A stretch of 64,000 nt of DNA from Acinetobacter populi (GTDB taxonomy: Bacteria; Pseudomonadota; Gammaproteobacteria; Pseudomonadales; Moraxellaceae), in the NCBI RefSeq assembly GCF_002174125.1, contig NZ_NEXX01000001.1:868001-932000 (forward strand), read 5' to 3'. Position numbers and translations under genes: made by a program. The notes below the pieces were generated by a model. That model did not search any database. It worked only from the letters and a program-made list of their open reading frames with translations, and was not told where the DNA came from. Shown here piece by piece: positions 8,648-17,703 of this stretch; within the stretch, counting starts at the first letter, position 1, and each line of letters opens with the position of its first letter.

Positions 8648-10324
8648 TTATGCAGGCAATGCCCGTTCAAGTATCCGTGCCACATCAATCCCCTGTGCAG
8701 TAACAAGTCCAGTCACGCGCCCGTGCAATGCGTTAAAACGTGTCTGGATAAATACCTCCGCCACAAAAGGTTCAGAATATCGCAGTAATAATACCGCCTG
8801 CGCCAGCAACACCAGTCGTGTTACCAGACTTCGTGCGGAGAATTGTAAATCATGGGCTGATTGCAGCAATAAAGCATATAACTCGGCCCGTGCAACCTTT
8901 AATTGCTCAACCTGCTGGCATTCTGCATCAAATGAGTTTAATAATATCTCGATTAGTTCCGGTTCTCGTTGAATCGCACGCAGGACATCCAGACACATTA
9001 CATTACCAGAACCTTCCCAGATAGAATTCACCGGTGCTTCCTTAAATAAACGTGCCATGATGCCCGTATCGACATAACCATTCCCACCAAATACCTCCAT
9101 GGTTTCGCCGGTTAACTCAACCGTACGTTTACAAATCCAGAATTTGGCCGCAGGAGTCATGATCCGAGTCCATGCCTGTGCGAATTGATTATCAAGCTGA
9201 TGTTGGTGTTGTTGATCTTGTCCATAGTGCCAAGCCAGATGCATACTCAATTGCAATGCTGCTTCGGTTTCCAGTGCCAGATCGACCAGAACCGATTGCA
9301 TCAGAGGTTGATCCGCCAGCACTTTACCAAAAGCCTGACGTTGCCGTGTATATGCCAAACATTGCACCAATGCCTGACGCATGATGGCACTACTCCCAAC
9401 CGAACAGGTTAGACGGGTATAGCCTGCCATTTCAATAATGGTTGGTATACCTCGCCCTTCTTCACCAATCATGATGCCCCATGCATCCTGAAATTCCACT
9501 TCACTGCTGGAATTACTGCAATTGCCGACCTTGCTTTTTAAACGCTGTATATTAACCCGATTTTTGCTGCCATCCGGCAACCAGCGTGGTACAAAGAAAC
9601 AGCCTAATCCGGAATTTTCGGTCTGTGCAACAACCAGATGTGCATCGGACATCGGTGCGGAAAAAAACCATTTATGGCCAGTCAGTAAATATTCCTGCCC
9701 TCGTCCAGTCTGATTTACTGGTTTTGCCAGTGTTTGATTGGCACGTACATCTGATCCACCCTGTTTTTCGGTCATGCCCATGCCAATCCAGATCGACCTT
9801 TTATCCTGAATGGGAATATCACGCTCATCATATTCTGTGGACAGCAATTTATCGCCCAATTCAGCCCATAAGACGGGTTCTCGCTGTAACAGTGGAATAC
9901 TGCCTAGTGTCATGGCATTCGGACATAAATTACCGCTTTCAACCTGTCCAGACAGATAAAAACGACTGGCCCAATCTACCCATGCACTGGATTTATGCTG
10001 CGTAATAAATGGATAAGCATGTACAGCATATTGCCGATTTAAGCCCATCCATTGATGCCAGGCAGGATGAAATTCCAGAAAATCAATACGTCGTCCACGG
10101 GCATCAAAAGCATGTAATTCCGGTGTATGCCGATTAGCCAATTCCGCAGCATTGTAGAATGCTGAACGACCTACCACCTGACCAAAAGTATGCAATACTG
10201 GCTGATCCTGACTACCATAATGCTTTAAAATTTGCTGTAAAATCAAATCCGTATCAAATAAATTATAATCCTGAATTTCATCAAACTGATTACTGATCTG
10301 ATGGGTAAGCCATTTTGTTGTCAT
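8648..10324 (-). CDS. AidB-type acyl-CoA dehydrogenase
   Basis: A 558-residue flavoprotein of the acyl-CoA dehydrogenase superfamily. Long stretches resemble E. coli AidB: RRIDFLEFHPAWH, GMGMTEKQGGSDV, GHKWFFSAPMSDAHLV and EAPVNSIWEGSGNVMCLDVL. It is slightly longer than E. coli AidB (541). It keeps the Glu of the WEGSG region. AidB is linked to the adaptive response to alkylation, but the natural substrate is unclear, and here the neighbouring thioesterase suggests acyl-CoA metabolism. A TetR gene is divergent from it and may regulate it. Confidence 0.85.
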   Translation of the reverse strand: MTTKWLTHQISNQFDEIQDYNLFDTDLILQQILKHYGSQDQPVLHTFGQVVGRSAFYNAAELANRHTPELHAFDARGRRIDFLEFHPAWHQWMGLNRQYAVHAYPFITQHKSSAWVDWASRFYLSGQVESGNLCPNAMTLGSIPLLQREPVLWAELGDKLLSTEYDERDIPIQDKRSIWIGMGMTEKQGGSDVRANQTLAKPVNQTGRGQEYLLTGHKWFFSAPMSDAHLVVAQTENSGLGCFFVPRWLPDGSKNRVNIQRLKSKVGNCSNSSSEVEFQDAWGIMIGEEGRGIPTIIEMAGYTRLTCSVGSSAIMRQALVQCLAYTRQRQAFGKVLADQPLMQSVLVDLALETEAALQLSMHLAWHYGQDQQHQHQLDNQFAQAWTRIMTPAAKFWICKRTVELTGETMEVFGGNGYVDTGIMARLFKEAPVNSIWEGSGNVMCLDVLRAIQREPELIEILLNSFDAECQQVEQLKVARAELYALLLQSAHDLQFSARSLVTRLVLLAQAVLLLRYSEPFVAEVFIQTRFNALHGRVTGLVTAQGIDVARILERALPA

Positions 10325-10401
10325 CTATGTTCCCTCATGTGTTATTTTAAAAGCACTTTTCAAGTATAAAAGATTCCTATTATTCCCATGTTCGGATTTT
10401 C

Positions 10402-11034
10402 GTGATGGCTCAAGCATCCATAAATGTACGCCGAAAACCAAGGCAATCCAGAGCTAAATTTACACAGCAGGCTTTGCTGGAAACCACTGTTCAGCTTTTG
10501 CGGGAAAAAAGTTTTGATGAAATCACCATTCGGGAAATCACTGAAATTGCTGGCGTTGGTTTGGGCACCTTTTATGAATATTTCAGTCAGAAAGAAGATG
10601 TGATTGCTTTAATCATTCACCAATACATAAAAATGAATATTCAACAACTTCAGCAACTGGCAACAGCATATCTATCAGATCACCACGACTTAAACATAGC
10701 GCCCTATTTACGTTATCTTATCGAACAGCAAATTTTAATGATCAAACAGGAACAGCGTATCTGGGCAACGATTTTTTTACTTGAACGACAACTTTCAAGC
10801 GTCGAAATTTATCAAAAACATTATGAACTTATGACGCAGCACTGGCAGACTTTAATTACATTCTATTTTCCTCAACCAGTAAAAAAACAACGCGCGGCGC
10901 AGAATTTACATCGGATCCTTTATGGTTTTGTCATGCAAAGCTTACTCATTCAGCCGGATTTTCGGGATTGGGAAAATTTGCAACAGGATATTATTACGGC
11001 AAGTCTGGCTTTTATTACAACAAGAAAAGATTAA
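10402..11034 (+). CDS. TetR-family transcriptional regulator
   Basis: A 210-residue TetR-type repressor. The N-terminal helix-turn-helix (about residues 15-62) has the typical ITIREITEIAGVGLGTFYEYFSQKE pattern in two halves. The C-terminal ligand domain is variable. The first codon is GTG directly followed by ATG (10405), and either may be used. It is divergent from the AidB-type dehydrogenase with a 77-bp shared upstream region, so it likely controls the dehydrogenase-thioesterase operon and itself. I could not find a convincing palindromic operator there. Confidence 0.85.
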   Translation: MMAQASINVRRKPRQSRAKFTQQALLETTVQLLREKSFDEITIREITEIAGVGLGTFYEYFSQKEDVIALIIHQYIKMNIQQLQQLATAYLSDHHDLNIAPYLRYLIEQQILMIKQEQRIWATIFLLERQLSSVEIYQKHYELMTQHWQTLITFYFPQPVKKQRAAQNLHRILYGFVMQSLLIQPDFRDWENLQQDIITASLAFITTRKD

Positions 11035-11332
11035 AATATATAAAATCAGTTAGTTAATACGGTTTAAATATCAACCCTAGTACCACAATAATCTAAAAAA
11101 CAAATCACTATTAGAAATTTAATCTGTTTTACAAATGATGTAATTATTTTATACTAAAAAACAGATTCAAGCACTTCATTGGCTTAATGTAGAGGTTATG
11201 ATGCATATAGATCAGCACTATCCAAAACAACGTAACTCGAACTTTAATATCATTCAACAATATTTGGTTGCATATTGTTTTATCCATTAAATCAACCCCA
11301 TTTACCAACTTCATAAAAAACAGGAGATAGCC
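11035..11332 (+). promoter_or_regulatory. Long upstream region of the catalase gene
   Basis: A non-coding stretch of 298 bp, AT-rich, before katA. It contains ATAG-N7-CTAT at 11207-11221, which is half of the four-part OxyR pattern. The next two expected quarter-sites are poorly matched. No terminator for the TetR gene is obvious. Confidence 0.45.
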
Positions 11333-12799
11333 ATGACCGACAAAAAATGTCCTTATAGCCATTTAACTACCGACTTTGGTGCACCAGTTGTCGATAACCA
11401 AAACAGTTTAACCGCCGGTCCGCGTGGTCCATTATTGGCACAGGATGTTTGGCTGAATGAGAAACTGGCCAATTTCGTCCGAGAAGTCATTCCAGAACGT
11501 CGTATGCATGCCAAAGGTTCTGGCGCATTTGGTACGTTTACTGTAACCCACGACATTACTCAATATACGAGAGCCAAAATCTTTAGTGAAATTGGTAAAA
11601 AAACCGAAATGTTTGCCCGTTTTACCACGGTTGCCGGTGAACGCGGCGCAGCTGATGCCGAACGTGATATCCGCGGTTTTGCCTTAAAATTCTATACCGA
11701 AGAAGGCAACTGGGATCTGGTAGGAAATAATACACCCGTATTCTTTTTACGCGATCCACGTAAGTTCCCTGATTTAAACAAAGCGGTAAAACGTGATCCA
11801 CGGACCAACTTACGTAGTGCAACCTATAACTGGGATTTCTGGACACTGTTACCCGAAGCATTCCATCAGGTGACAATTGTCATGTCTGATCGTGGTATTC
11901 CAGCCAGCTATCGTCATATGCATGGTTTTGGTAGTCATACCTATAGCTTTATCAATGCAGCCAATGAACGCTTCTGGGTGAAATTCCACTTTAGAACCCA
12001 GCAAGGCATTAAAAATCTGACCGATGCCGAAGCCGAGGCTGTCATTGCCAAAGATCGTGAAAGCAACCAACGTGATTTATATGATGCCATCGAACGTGGT
12101 GATTATCCGAAGTGGACACTGTTTGTACAGATCATGCCGGAACAAGATGCAGAAAAAGTGCCTTACCATCCGTTTGATTTAACCAAAGTCTGGCCACATG
12201 CAGATTATCCATTGATCGAAGTCGGTGAATTTGAACTGAATCGTAATCCTGAAAACTTCTTCTTAGATGTAGAACAATCTGCTTTTGCGCCAAGCAATCT
12301 AGTTCCAGGGATTAGTGTTTCTCCAGATAAAATGTTACAAGCCCGCTTGTTCAACTATGCAGATGCACAGCGCTACCGTCTGGGGGTAAACTATCAGCAA
12401 ATCCCAGTCAACAAAGCACGTTGCCCGGTACACAGTAACCATCGTGATGGTCAGGGACGTATTGATGCCAACTATGGTTCTTTACCACATTACGAACCTA
12501 ACAGTTTTAATCAATGGGTTGAACAACCAGAATACAAGGAACCACCACTAAAAATCACTGGTGATGCCGATTTCTGGAATTACCGTGAAGATGATAGCGA
12601 CTACTTCAGCCAGCCACGTGCCTTGTTCGAATTGATGAATGATGAACAAAAACAGGCTTTATTTGATAATACTGCCCGTGCCTTGGGTGATGCCCTCGAC
12701 TTTATCAAACAACGCCACATTGATAACTGCGAGAAATGTCATCCAGACTATGCACAAGGTGTACGCGATGCTTTAAGCCGACTCAATGCAGAAGCCTAA
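11333..12799 (+). CDS. katA: Monofunctional haem catalase KatA
   Basis: A 488-residue catalase that dismutates hydrogen peroxide. The distal His region is [13 protein letters not shown] (about residues 55-67). The NADPH/haem region has [12 protein letters not shown] with the conserved Asn, and the proximal Tyr lies in [14 protein letters not shown] (about residues 337-350). The size fits the small-subunit clade. There is no signal peptide, so it is cytoplasmic. An AGGAG ribosome binding site precedes the ATG. A possible OxyR site lies about 110 bp upstream. The gene is monocistronic and ends before a hairpin terminator. Confidence 0.95.
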   Translation: MTDKKCPYSHLTTDFGAPVVDNQNSLTAGPRGPLLAQDVWLNEKLANFVREVIPERRMHAKGSGAFGTFTVTHDITQYTRAKIFSEIGKKTEMFARFTTVAGERGAADAERDIRGFALKFYTEEGNWDLVGNNTPVFFLRDPRKFPDLNKAVKRDPRTNLRSATYNWDFWTLLPEAFHQVTIVMSDRGIPASYRHMHGFGSHTYSFINAANERFWVKFHFRTQQGIKNLTDAEAEAVIAKDRESNQRDLYDAIERGDYPKWTLFVQIMPEQDAEKVPYHPFDLTKVWPHADYPLIEVGEFELNRNPENFFLDVEQSAFAPSNLVPGISVSPDKMLQARLFNYADAQRYRLGVNYQQIPVNKARCPVHSNHRDGQGRIDANYGSLPHYEPNSFNQWVEQPEYKEPPLKITGDADFWNYREDDSDYFSQPRALFELMNDEQKQALFDNTARALGDALDFIKQRHIDNCEKCHPDYAQGVRDALSRLNAEA

Positions 12800-12868
12800 G
12801 TCTATATTTTTATTCACTATTCCTATTTGTATATGTGAATAAAGAAAAAACTAAGCATAAATTCGTTT

Positions 12869-12898
12869 AAAAAGTCATCGTCAGATGGCTTTTTATTT
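12869..12898 (+). terminator. Rho-independent terminator after catalase
   Basis: AAAAAGTCATC, loop GTCA, then GATGGCTTTTT forms a stem with one T-G wobble, followed by a T-rich tail. A weaker TTTATTCAC/GTGAATAAA inverted repeat (12809-12843) lies just before it. Confidence 0.8.
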
Positions 12899-12967
12899 AC
12901 ACAGCATCACTTGAAGTCGATTCTGTTTCTTTTAAGCTAGATATTATTTATTAGAAAGAACAAAACA

Positions 12968-13741
12968 ATGTCGAATCTACTTCATCCTGCTGCACAACAA
13001 GGTTTCAGTCAGGGCGCAGAACTCTATCAACAGTCGCGTCCAAACTACCCGAACGAGGTGGTCGACTGGTTAAAGCAAGAGCTACAATTAAATGGTAAAA
13101 GTAAAGTGGTTGATCTTGGCGCAGGTACAGGAAAATTTATTCCTTATTTGCAACAAGTCACCCCGCATATTTTTGCAATTGAACCAATTGCAGAAATGCT
13201 GGATCAACTGATTCAAAAACATCCAGATATTCATAATATTCAGACCGATAGTAAAAATATTACCTTACCTTCCAATAGTATTGATGCCGTGATTTGTGCA
13301 CAATCATTTCACTGGTTTGCCAATGCCGAATCACTTGATGAAATTTATCACGTACTTAAGCCCCATGCAGCATTGGGTTTAATCTGGAATCAACGTGATA
13401 TTTCCTTTCCATGGATCAAAGCAATTACCGATTTGATTACGCCTCTTGAAGGCGATACTCCACGTTTTTATCGTGGGACATGGCAGAATATCTTTGAACA
13501 TCAACATTCATTTCAATTGCAATCGATCAAAAAATTCCAGTTACTACATCGCGGCAGCGTGGAACAGGTGGTGGTTAATCGTATTTTATCCACTAGCTTT
13601 ATTTCTGCGGCACCAGTACAGGAAAAAGAGAGAATACGACAAGGCCTGATTAAAATCGTTGAGCAGCATTTAAACAAAGGTTTACAGGATACAATTGATT
13701 TCCCTTATGTAACCTATGCTTACCACTATAAAAAATGCTAA
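12968..13741 (+). CDS. Class I SAM-dependent methyltransferase
   Basis: A 257-residue Rossmann-fold methyltransferase. SAM-binding motif I is VVDLGAGTGKF (about residues 45-55). The acidic residue follows in AIEPIAEML, and motif IV is IDAVICAQSFHWF, a pattern common in the UbiE/trans-aconitate methyltransferase-like group. The substrate is unknown. It stands alone between two terminators. The C-terminal end YAYHYKK is compatible with a full-length protein. Confidence 0.85.
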   Translation: MSNLLHPAAQQGFSQGAELYQQSRPNYPNEVVDWLKQELQLNGKSKVVDLGAGTGKFIPYLQQVTPHIFAIEPIAEMLDQLIQKHPDIHNIQTDSKNITLPSNSIDAVICAQSFHWFANAESLDEIYHVLKPHAALGLIWNQRDISFPWIKAITDLITPLEGDTPRFYRGTWQNIFEHQHSFQLQSIKKFQLLHRGSVEQVVVNRILSTSFISAAPVQEKERIRQGLIKIVEQHLNKGLQDTIDFPYVTYAYHYKKC

Positions 13742-13746
13742 TAAAA

Positions 13747-13784
13747 AAACCATGATGAGTCATGTACAGACATCATCATGGTTT
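13747..13784. terminator. Bidirectional terminator between methyltransferase and chagasin genes
   Basis: AAACCATGATGA and TCATCATGGTTT form a perfect 12-bp stem with a 14-nt loop. A-rich sequence flanks the left arm and TTTAATT follows the right, so it can serve both convergent genes. Confidence 0.8.
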
Positions 13785-13816
13785 AATTAAACTGGTCTAT
13801 GACAGCAGTCAATACA

Positions 13817-14227
13817 TTATTTAATACTGACCTGGCATTGCCATGATTCTGCTGGTTTATCCTTTTCCCAAGTACGAACGTAATCTAACTGGATCGTTTC
13901 AGTCCCTGCTTTTTTTGCCGAAAATTCAAAATGACGAATCCCGCCACTTCCCACCACAGTCTGATCTTTGGCATCTGCTACATAATATGATGTTGCACTC
14001 AGATGATTTAAAGGATTTTTCAGTTGCCATTGATAGCCGGTTGTTGCATTTTCTGGCGCACTAAAACCGATCTTTTCACCGATAGCCAAACTTAAGTTGG
14101 CAGGACAAGCCTCACCTAAATGGAAGTTCTGTTTCACCTGTGTTTGCTCATATTTTGGAATCTGTACACACCCCACCATGAATCCACCACATACTACGAT
14201 TGTCGCCAATTGTTTTAATATATTCAT
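13817..14227 (-). CDS. Chagasin-type (I42) cysteine-protease inhibitor, lipoprotein
   Basis: A 136-residue protein with a hydrophobic N-terminus ending in GFMVGC, a plausible lipobox at about residue 20. The three inhibitory loops of the I42 family are visible in order: NATTGYQW (normally NPTTGY), VVGSGG, and YVRTWEK (in place of RPW/F). It probably inhibits papain-like cysteine proteases from the periplasmic face of a membrane. It lies 66 bp downstream of another secreted-protein gene on the same strand, possibly in one operon. Confidence 0.8.
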   Translation of the reverse strand: MNILKQLATIVVCGGFMVGCVQIPKYEQTQVKQNFHLGEACPANLSLAIGEKIGFSAPENATTGYQWQLKNPLNHLSATSYYVADAKDQTVVGSGGIRHFEFSAKKAGTETIQLDYVRTWEKDKPAESWQCQVSIK

Positions 14228-14293
14228 TTATACCTTCTCTCTATTGTCAGTAAACGAAATTTATCATGCCATAAAGCAAAATGGTCTCCTATC

Positions 14294-14857
14294 TTAACTT
14301 GTGCTTTTTTCCAGCCACTCAATCGAACTGACCCGAAATACTTCACAAGCACCATCGCCCACATCATCCGGACGCTGCGATGATTTCCACACCAGATCCT
14401 TATCCTTGATCTCGACCAGATCACCCTTTAAACGGACAAAATCACCACGATTGACCTGTTTAATTTCCTGTGCAATTTGTGGATTAGCCGGAATAATATG
14501 GATATTCGACACCATTTGCATGGCTTGCTCGGCAGGAACAGGTAATTTTTGAATACTCCATTTCAAATAACGGTCATATTGTTTCACCGAAATTTGTGAA
14601 GCAATTTCCGGATAAGCAAATAATCCCCAACTCACCGCAAAATCTACCGGGGAAAATTTTGCCTGTTCATCATCATCATAATTTTTATAGCCTAGAATGC
14701 GAAAATCACCATAAAATGGCTGTAATACCGAAATAGACTGCCCTTCTACAGGGGGCAAACCGTGGGCAACATTATATTCTGCATAACTGGCATAGGCCGG
14801 AATCATTGCAAAAGCAAAAAAAGAAAGTAATGCCATCTTTCTGATTAACATCTGCAA
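14294..14857 (-). CDS. Secreted protein of unknown function
   Basis: A 187-residue protein with a Sec signal peptide (about residues 1-26, ending AYA-SYA). The mature part has tryptophan-rich segments and a C-terminal block RGDFVRLKGDLVEI, followed by WKSSQRPDDVGDGACEVF. I recall this type of block from uncharacterised gammaproteobacterial proteins but cannot assign a function. There is no catalytic motif and a single cysteine in the mature part. It precedes the chagasin-type inhibitor gene and may share its transcript. Confidence 0.65.
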   Translation of the reverse strand: MQMLIRKMALLSFFAFAMIPAYASYAEYNVAHGLPPVEGQSISVLQPFYGDFRILGYKNYDDDEQAKFSPVDFAVSWGLFAYPEIASQISVKQYDRYLKWSIQKLPVPAEQAMQMVSNIHIIPANPQIAQEIKQVNRGDFVRLKGDLVEIKDKDLVWKSSQRPDDVGDGACEVFRVSSIEWLEKSTS

Positions 14858-15008
14858 ATCCTCTCAATAGACAATAAAACAATGATGTTATTTTGCAAGA
14901 TTCCAGCAGAAACTATGCTAGTTTTTGGTAAAACGATTTGCATCGAAACGCAGGTTTTGTCGGTCAGGATTAAACTTTTGTAACCATCTTTACAAAAATA
15001 AAATATTT

Positions 15009-15479
15009 CTATTCTTCCTCAAACTCAATTCGTACCGTTTCAAATCTGACCCGACCTTCTTCAATCGCTTGGGCAATCGCTTGCTGCCCTTTGGTCAACC
15101 GAGCTTGACCCGATTTAATGTCAATAAAAATCACTTCGATATCTTCAGCATCACACAAGCCTTCCCGATATTCACTGTAGCCAGAGAACACCACATAATC
15201 GACCGGATCACCCAAAAATTTGGCATCACTAGGCAAATAGTCAAACTCTGGAAATAAGGGAGCAAATTGCTCTGCCATCTTACCTTTTAACACTGCCCGA
15301 CTGGTATTGACACTACGCTTTCTTGCCAATGTCAATGCCGCATCATGCTCACGCATTAGCTCACTCATTTCATATTGATGTTCTGCTTTTAATTGTTGTA
15401 GCCGACCAAAGAAAAACCACACACTGCTAAACAGAATCCCCACCATCATACCAATCAACAGGGCAACAGGAACGGACAT
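15009..15479 (-). CDS. Membrane-anchored Holliday-junction-resolvase-like nuclease
   Basis: A 156-residue protein. I chose the ATG at 15479 (MSVPVALLIG) over the upstream in-frame ATG at 15515, because it gives a clean N-terminal transmembrane helix (residues 2-23). A basic, coiled-coil-like region (about 25-65) follows. The C-terminal domain looks like the PD-(D/E)XK fold of the Endonuc_Holl family: GDPVDYVVF supplies an Asp, and EVIFIDIKSG supplies the acidic residue and Lys. The role is unknown. It is divergent from an orphan ParA gene. Confidence 0.75.
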   Translation of the reverse strand: MSVPVALLIGMMVGILFSSVWFFFGRLQQLKAEHQYEMSELMREHDAALTLARKRSVNTSRAVLKGKMAEQFAPLFPEFDYLPSDAKFLGDPVDYVVFSGYSEYREGLCDAEDIEVIFIDIKSGQARLTKGQQAIAQAIEEGRVRFETVRIEFEEE

Positions 15480-15750
15480 AAGACACTCATTAATATCATA
15501 AAGTATTATTCGCACAAAACTGTTATTAGCATAAACTATTAGGCGAGATAAAGGGTATGCTTATCAACATTACACCTTTTTTATTTTTTTGGTTGATAAA
15601 ACCTGCCTTAAAAGACATCATGGCTCGATTATGTGATGCATTAAATATATTTTAAATAAAAACAGCACATTATTATAGATTATGTCATTCTACTGTCATA
15701 ATAAAATGGTATGCTTGGGAAAGAATATCATTCATTTTTTAAGGTAAAGC
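15480..15750. promoter_or_regulatory. Divergent upstream region of the nuclease-like and parA genes
   Basis: A 271-bp gap without a gene. It contains an 8-bp inverted repeat, TTATCAAC (15561-15568) and GTTGATAA (15592-15599), with a T-rich loop. I see no certain -35/-10 pair. Confidence 0.4.
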
Positions 15751-16410
15751 ATGAAAACGCTGTTAATTGCAAATCAAAAAGGTGGCTGTGGAAAAACTTT
15801 AACTGCAATTACCTTAGCTTCTGCCCTTGCCAATAAAGGTTATAAAGTTGCTCTTGCCGATGCCGATCAACAAAAATCCAGTCTGCAATGGTTAAAACTT
15901 CGTCCCACAACTGCCCCTTCCATCATTCCCGTCGATTGGCGTGATGAACAATCCATTGGCGAATCGCCCAAAAAAGTTGACTGGCTTATTATTGATGCAC
16001 CCGGTGCCTTATCCAGCGAGCAAGCACAACAATTAATCGCCGAAAGTCATGCGTTGATTGTTCCACTACAGGCATCTTTCTTTGACATTGATAGTACACG
16101 ACGCTTTTTAAAACAAATTGAAGATATCAAACGTATCCGCAAAGGAAAAGTTGAAATCCAGTTACTTGCCAATCGAGTAAAGACCGGCGCTTCCAGTCAA
16201 ACGCAGATTCAGGAATTTTTTGATAAAATCGAGCAACAACCAATTGCCTGGATCAATGAACGCAGTGCCTATGCACAACTGGCCATGCAGGGCTTAAGTG
16301 TATTTGATAAAAATCAGAAACAGTTTTTAATTATTCAGCAACAATGGGAACCTATTCTAAAACAACTACTTGGTCAAAATGTTGGTCAAGATAAACAAGA
16401 CTGGTTCTAG
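15751..16410 (+). CDS. ParA/MinD-family ATPase without a ParB partner
   Basis: A 219-residue P-loop ATPase. The deviant Walker A motif KGGCGKT is at about residues 10-16, with the signature first Lys. The ADADQQKSSLQW segment is Walker A', and WLIIDAPG is Walker B. It has no N-terminal DNA-binding extension and no parB gene next to it, so it is more likely a positioning ATPase for another cargo than a chromosome partition protein. An AAGG ribosome binding site precedes the ATG. The next gene, a permease, begins 58 bp later. Confidence 0.85.
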   Translation: MKTLLIANQKGGCGKTLTAITLASALANKGYKVALADADQQKSSLQWLKLRPTTAPSIIPVDWRDEQSIGESPKKVDWLIIDAPGALSSEQAQQLIAESHALIVPLQASFFDIDSTRRFLKQIEDIKRIRKGKVEIQLLANRVKTGASSQTQIQEFFDKIEQQPIAWINERSAYAQLAMQGLSVFDKNQKQFLIIQQQWEPILKQLLGQNVGQDKQDWF

Positions 16411-16468
16411 TTTCTGTCATTTTAGGCTAAGATGAGGCAAGTTTTGCTTCGAACATGGATGCGACAAC

Positions 16469-17569
16469 GTGCAAGAAAATGCGCCTATATTGCAACGTCT
16501 CTTATTATTTGGATTATTTTTTTGCTTAATTCTACTAAGCTTTGAAATATTAAAGTACTTTATCGTGCCTGTTGTCTGGGCCACGATTATCGCCTATATG
16601 ACGTGGCCGGTTTATCGGCGAATCTATGCTTGGTCTGGTGAACGTAAAAATTTAAGTGCGCTGTTGATGACATTAATTGTGGTTTTGGTCGTCGGCATTC
16701 CCTTCATTATTGGCATTTTTGTCTTACAGCATGAAGGGCGCAATTTATATTTTGAATTACAACATCAGCTCTATTCCGGCAAATTAACACTTCCAGATTT
16801 TGTCAATGAGCTTCCTGTTGTCGGCAATGAAATTGAGCGTATTATTCGAGATTTTAATGAGAATCCTCAGGCAGCAACACATAACATCGGTATGTGGATT
16901 CAAGGCCATCTGGGTTATGGTCGTTTAGTCCTGACAGAAATCAGTCGCAATCTAATCAAACTGGTGTTTGCGATTCTCTCTTTATTTTTCTTCTATCGTG
17001 ATGGCAGTATCATTCTGGCTCAAGTACAACGTGCCTTTGAAATGGTGATTGGTGCACGTATCCATCATTATTTTGAAACCATTTCGGAAACTACCCGTGC
17101 TGTTGTCTACGGTGTAGGCTTAACGGCAGTTGCTCAGGCATTACTTGCGGGTGCCAGCTATTTTGTTGCGGGTGTTCCCAACCCAATGGTGTTGACGATT
17201 GTGACCTTTGTACTGGCCTTAATTCCCTTTGGAACCCCAGTTGCCTATTGTGGTGTGGCATTATGGTTGTTTTCGCAAGGACACACTGTAGAAGCCATAG
17301 GCGTGGTATTGTGGGGTGTGGTAATTGTTAGCAGTGCAGATAATGTCATTCGTCCACTGGTAATTTCCGGTGCCACCAAAATTCCTTTTTTATTGATAAT
17401 GTTTGGCGTCCTAGGTGGTATCAGTAGTTTTGGTCTGGTTGGATTATTCATCGGTCCAGTAATTCTTGCTGTATTATTGGCATGCTGGCGTGAATGGCTA
17501 CAGGAAAAATTACAGGAAACAGAACTACAGACAGAAGTACCACTTATTGAACATACTGAAAAAAAATAA
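16469..17569 (+). CDS. AI-2E/TqsA/YhhT-family permease
   Basis: A 366-residue inner-membrane protein with about seven to eight predicted transmembrane helices. These include an N-terminal pair, a long soluble segment (about 90-155) and a hydrophobic C-terminal half with FGTPVAYCGVALWL and GGISSFGLVGLFIGPVILA, typical of the family. Some members export autoinducer-2 or act as Na+/H+ antiporters; the substrate here is unknown. The reading frame starts at GTG, as the two nearby ATGs are out of frame. The acidic C-terminus is cytoplasmic. Confidence 0.85.
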   Translation: MQENAPILQRLLLFGLFFCLILLSFEILKYFIVPVVWATIIAYMTWPVYRRIYAWSGERKNLSALLMTLIVVLVVGIPFIIGIFVLQHEGRNLYFELQHQLYSGKLTLPDFVNELPVVGNEIERIIRDFNENPQAATHNIGMWIQGHLGYGRLVLTEISRNLIKLVFAILSLFFFYRDGSIILAQVQRAFEMVIGARIHHYFETISETTRAVVYGVGLTAVAQALLAGASYFVAGVPNPMVLTIVTFVLALIPFGTPVAYCGVALWLFSQGHTVEAIGVVLWGVVIVSSADNVIRPLVISGATKIPFLLIMFGVLGGISSFGLVGLFIGPVILAVLLACWREWLQEKLQETELQTEVPLIEHTEKK

Positions 17570-17647
17570 GCCTATCTTACAGCGTGTATACGTTAATTTT
17601 TATTGATTTCAATCGCTGTAATATAGCTAGTGCTAAGTTTCAAACAT

Positions 17648-17687
17648 AAAAAGGCCACATACGTTTTAGCGCATGTGGCTTTTATCT
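17648..17687. terminator. Bidirectional terminator between the permease and monooxygenase genes
   Basis: GCCACAT (17654-17660) and ATGTGGC (17673-17679) form the stem, with A-runs on the left and TTTTA on the right. This gives a T-tract to both convergent transcripts. Confidence 0.8.
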
Positions 17688-17703
17688 AAACAATAACAAT
17701 TCA

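Noticed and set aside
9586..10005. A 139-codon open frame on the plus strand opposite the AidB-type gene
   Set aside because: Antisense to a well-supported dehydrogenase frame; no start signal or recognisable motif.
15751..16410. ParA as a sign of an integrated plasmid or partition locus
   Set aside because: No parB, parS-like repeats, replication gene or integration boundary is seen; the neighbours are ordinary chromosomal genes.
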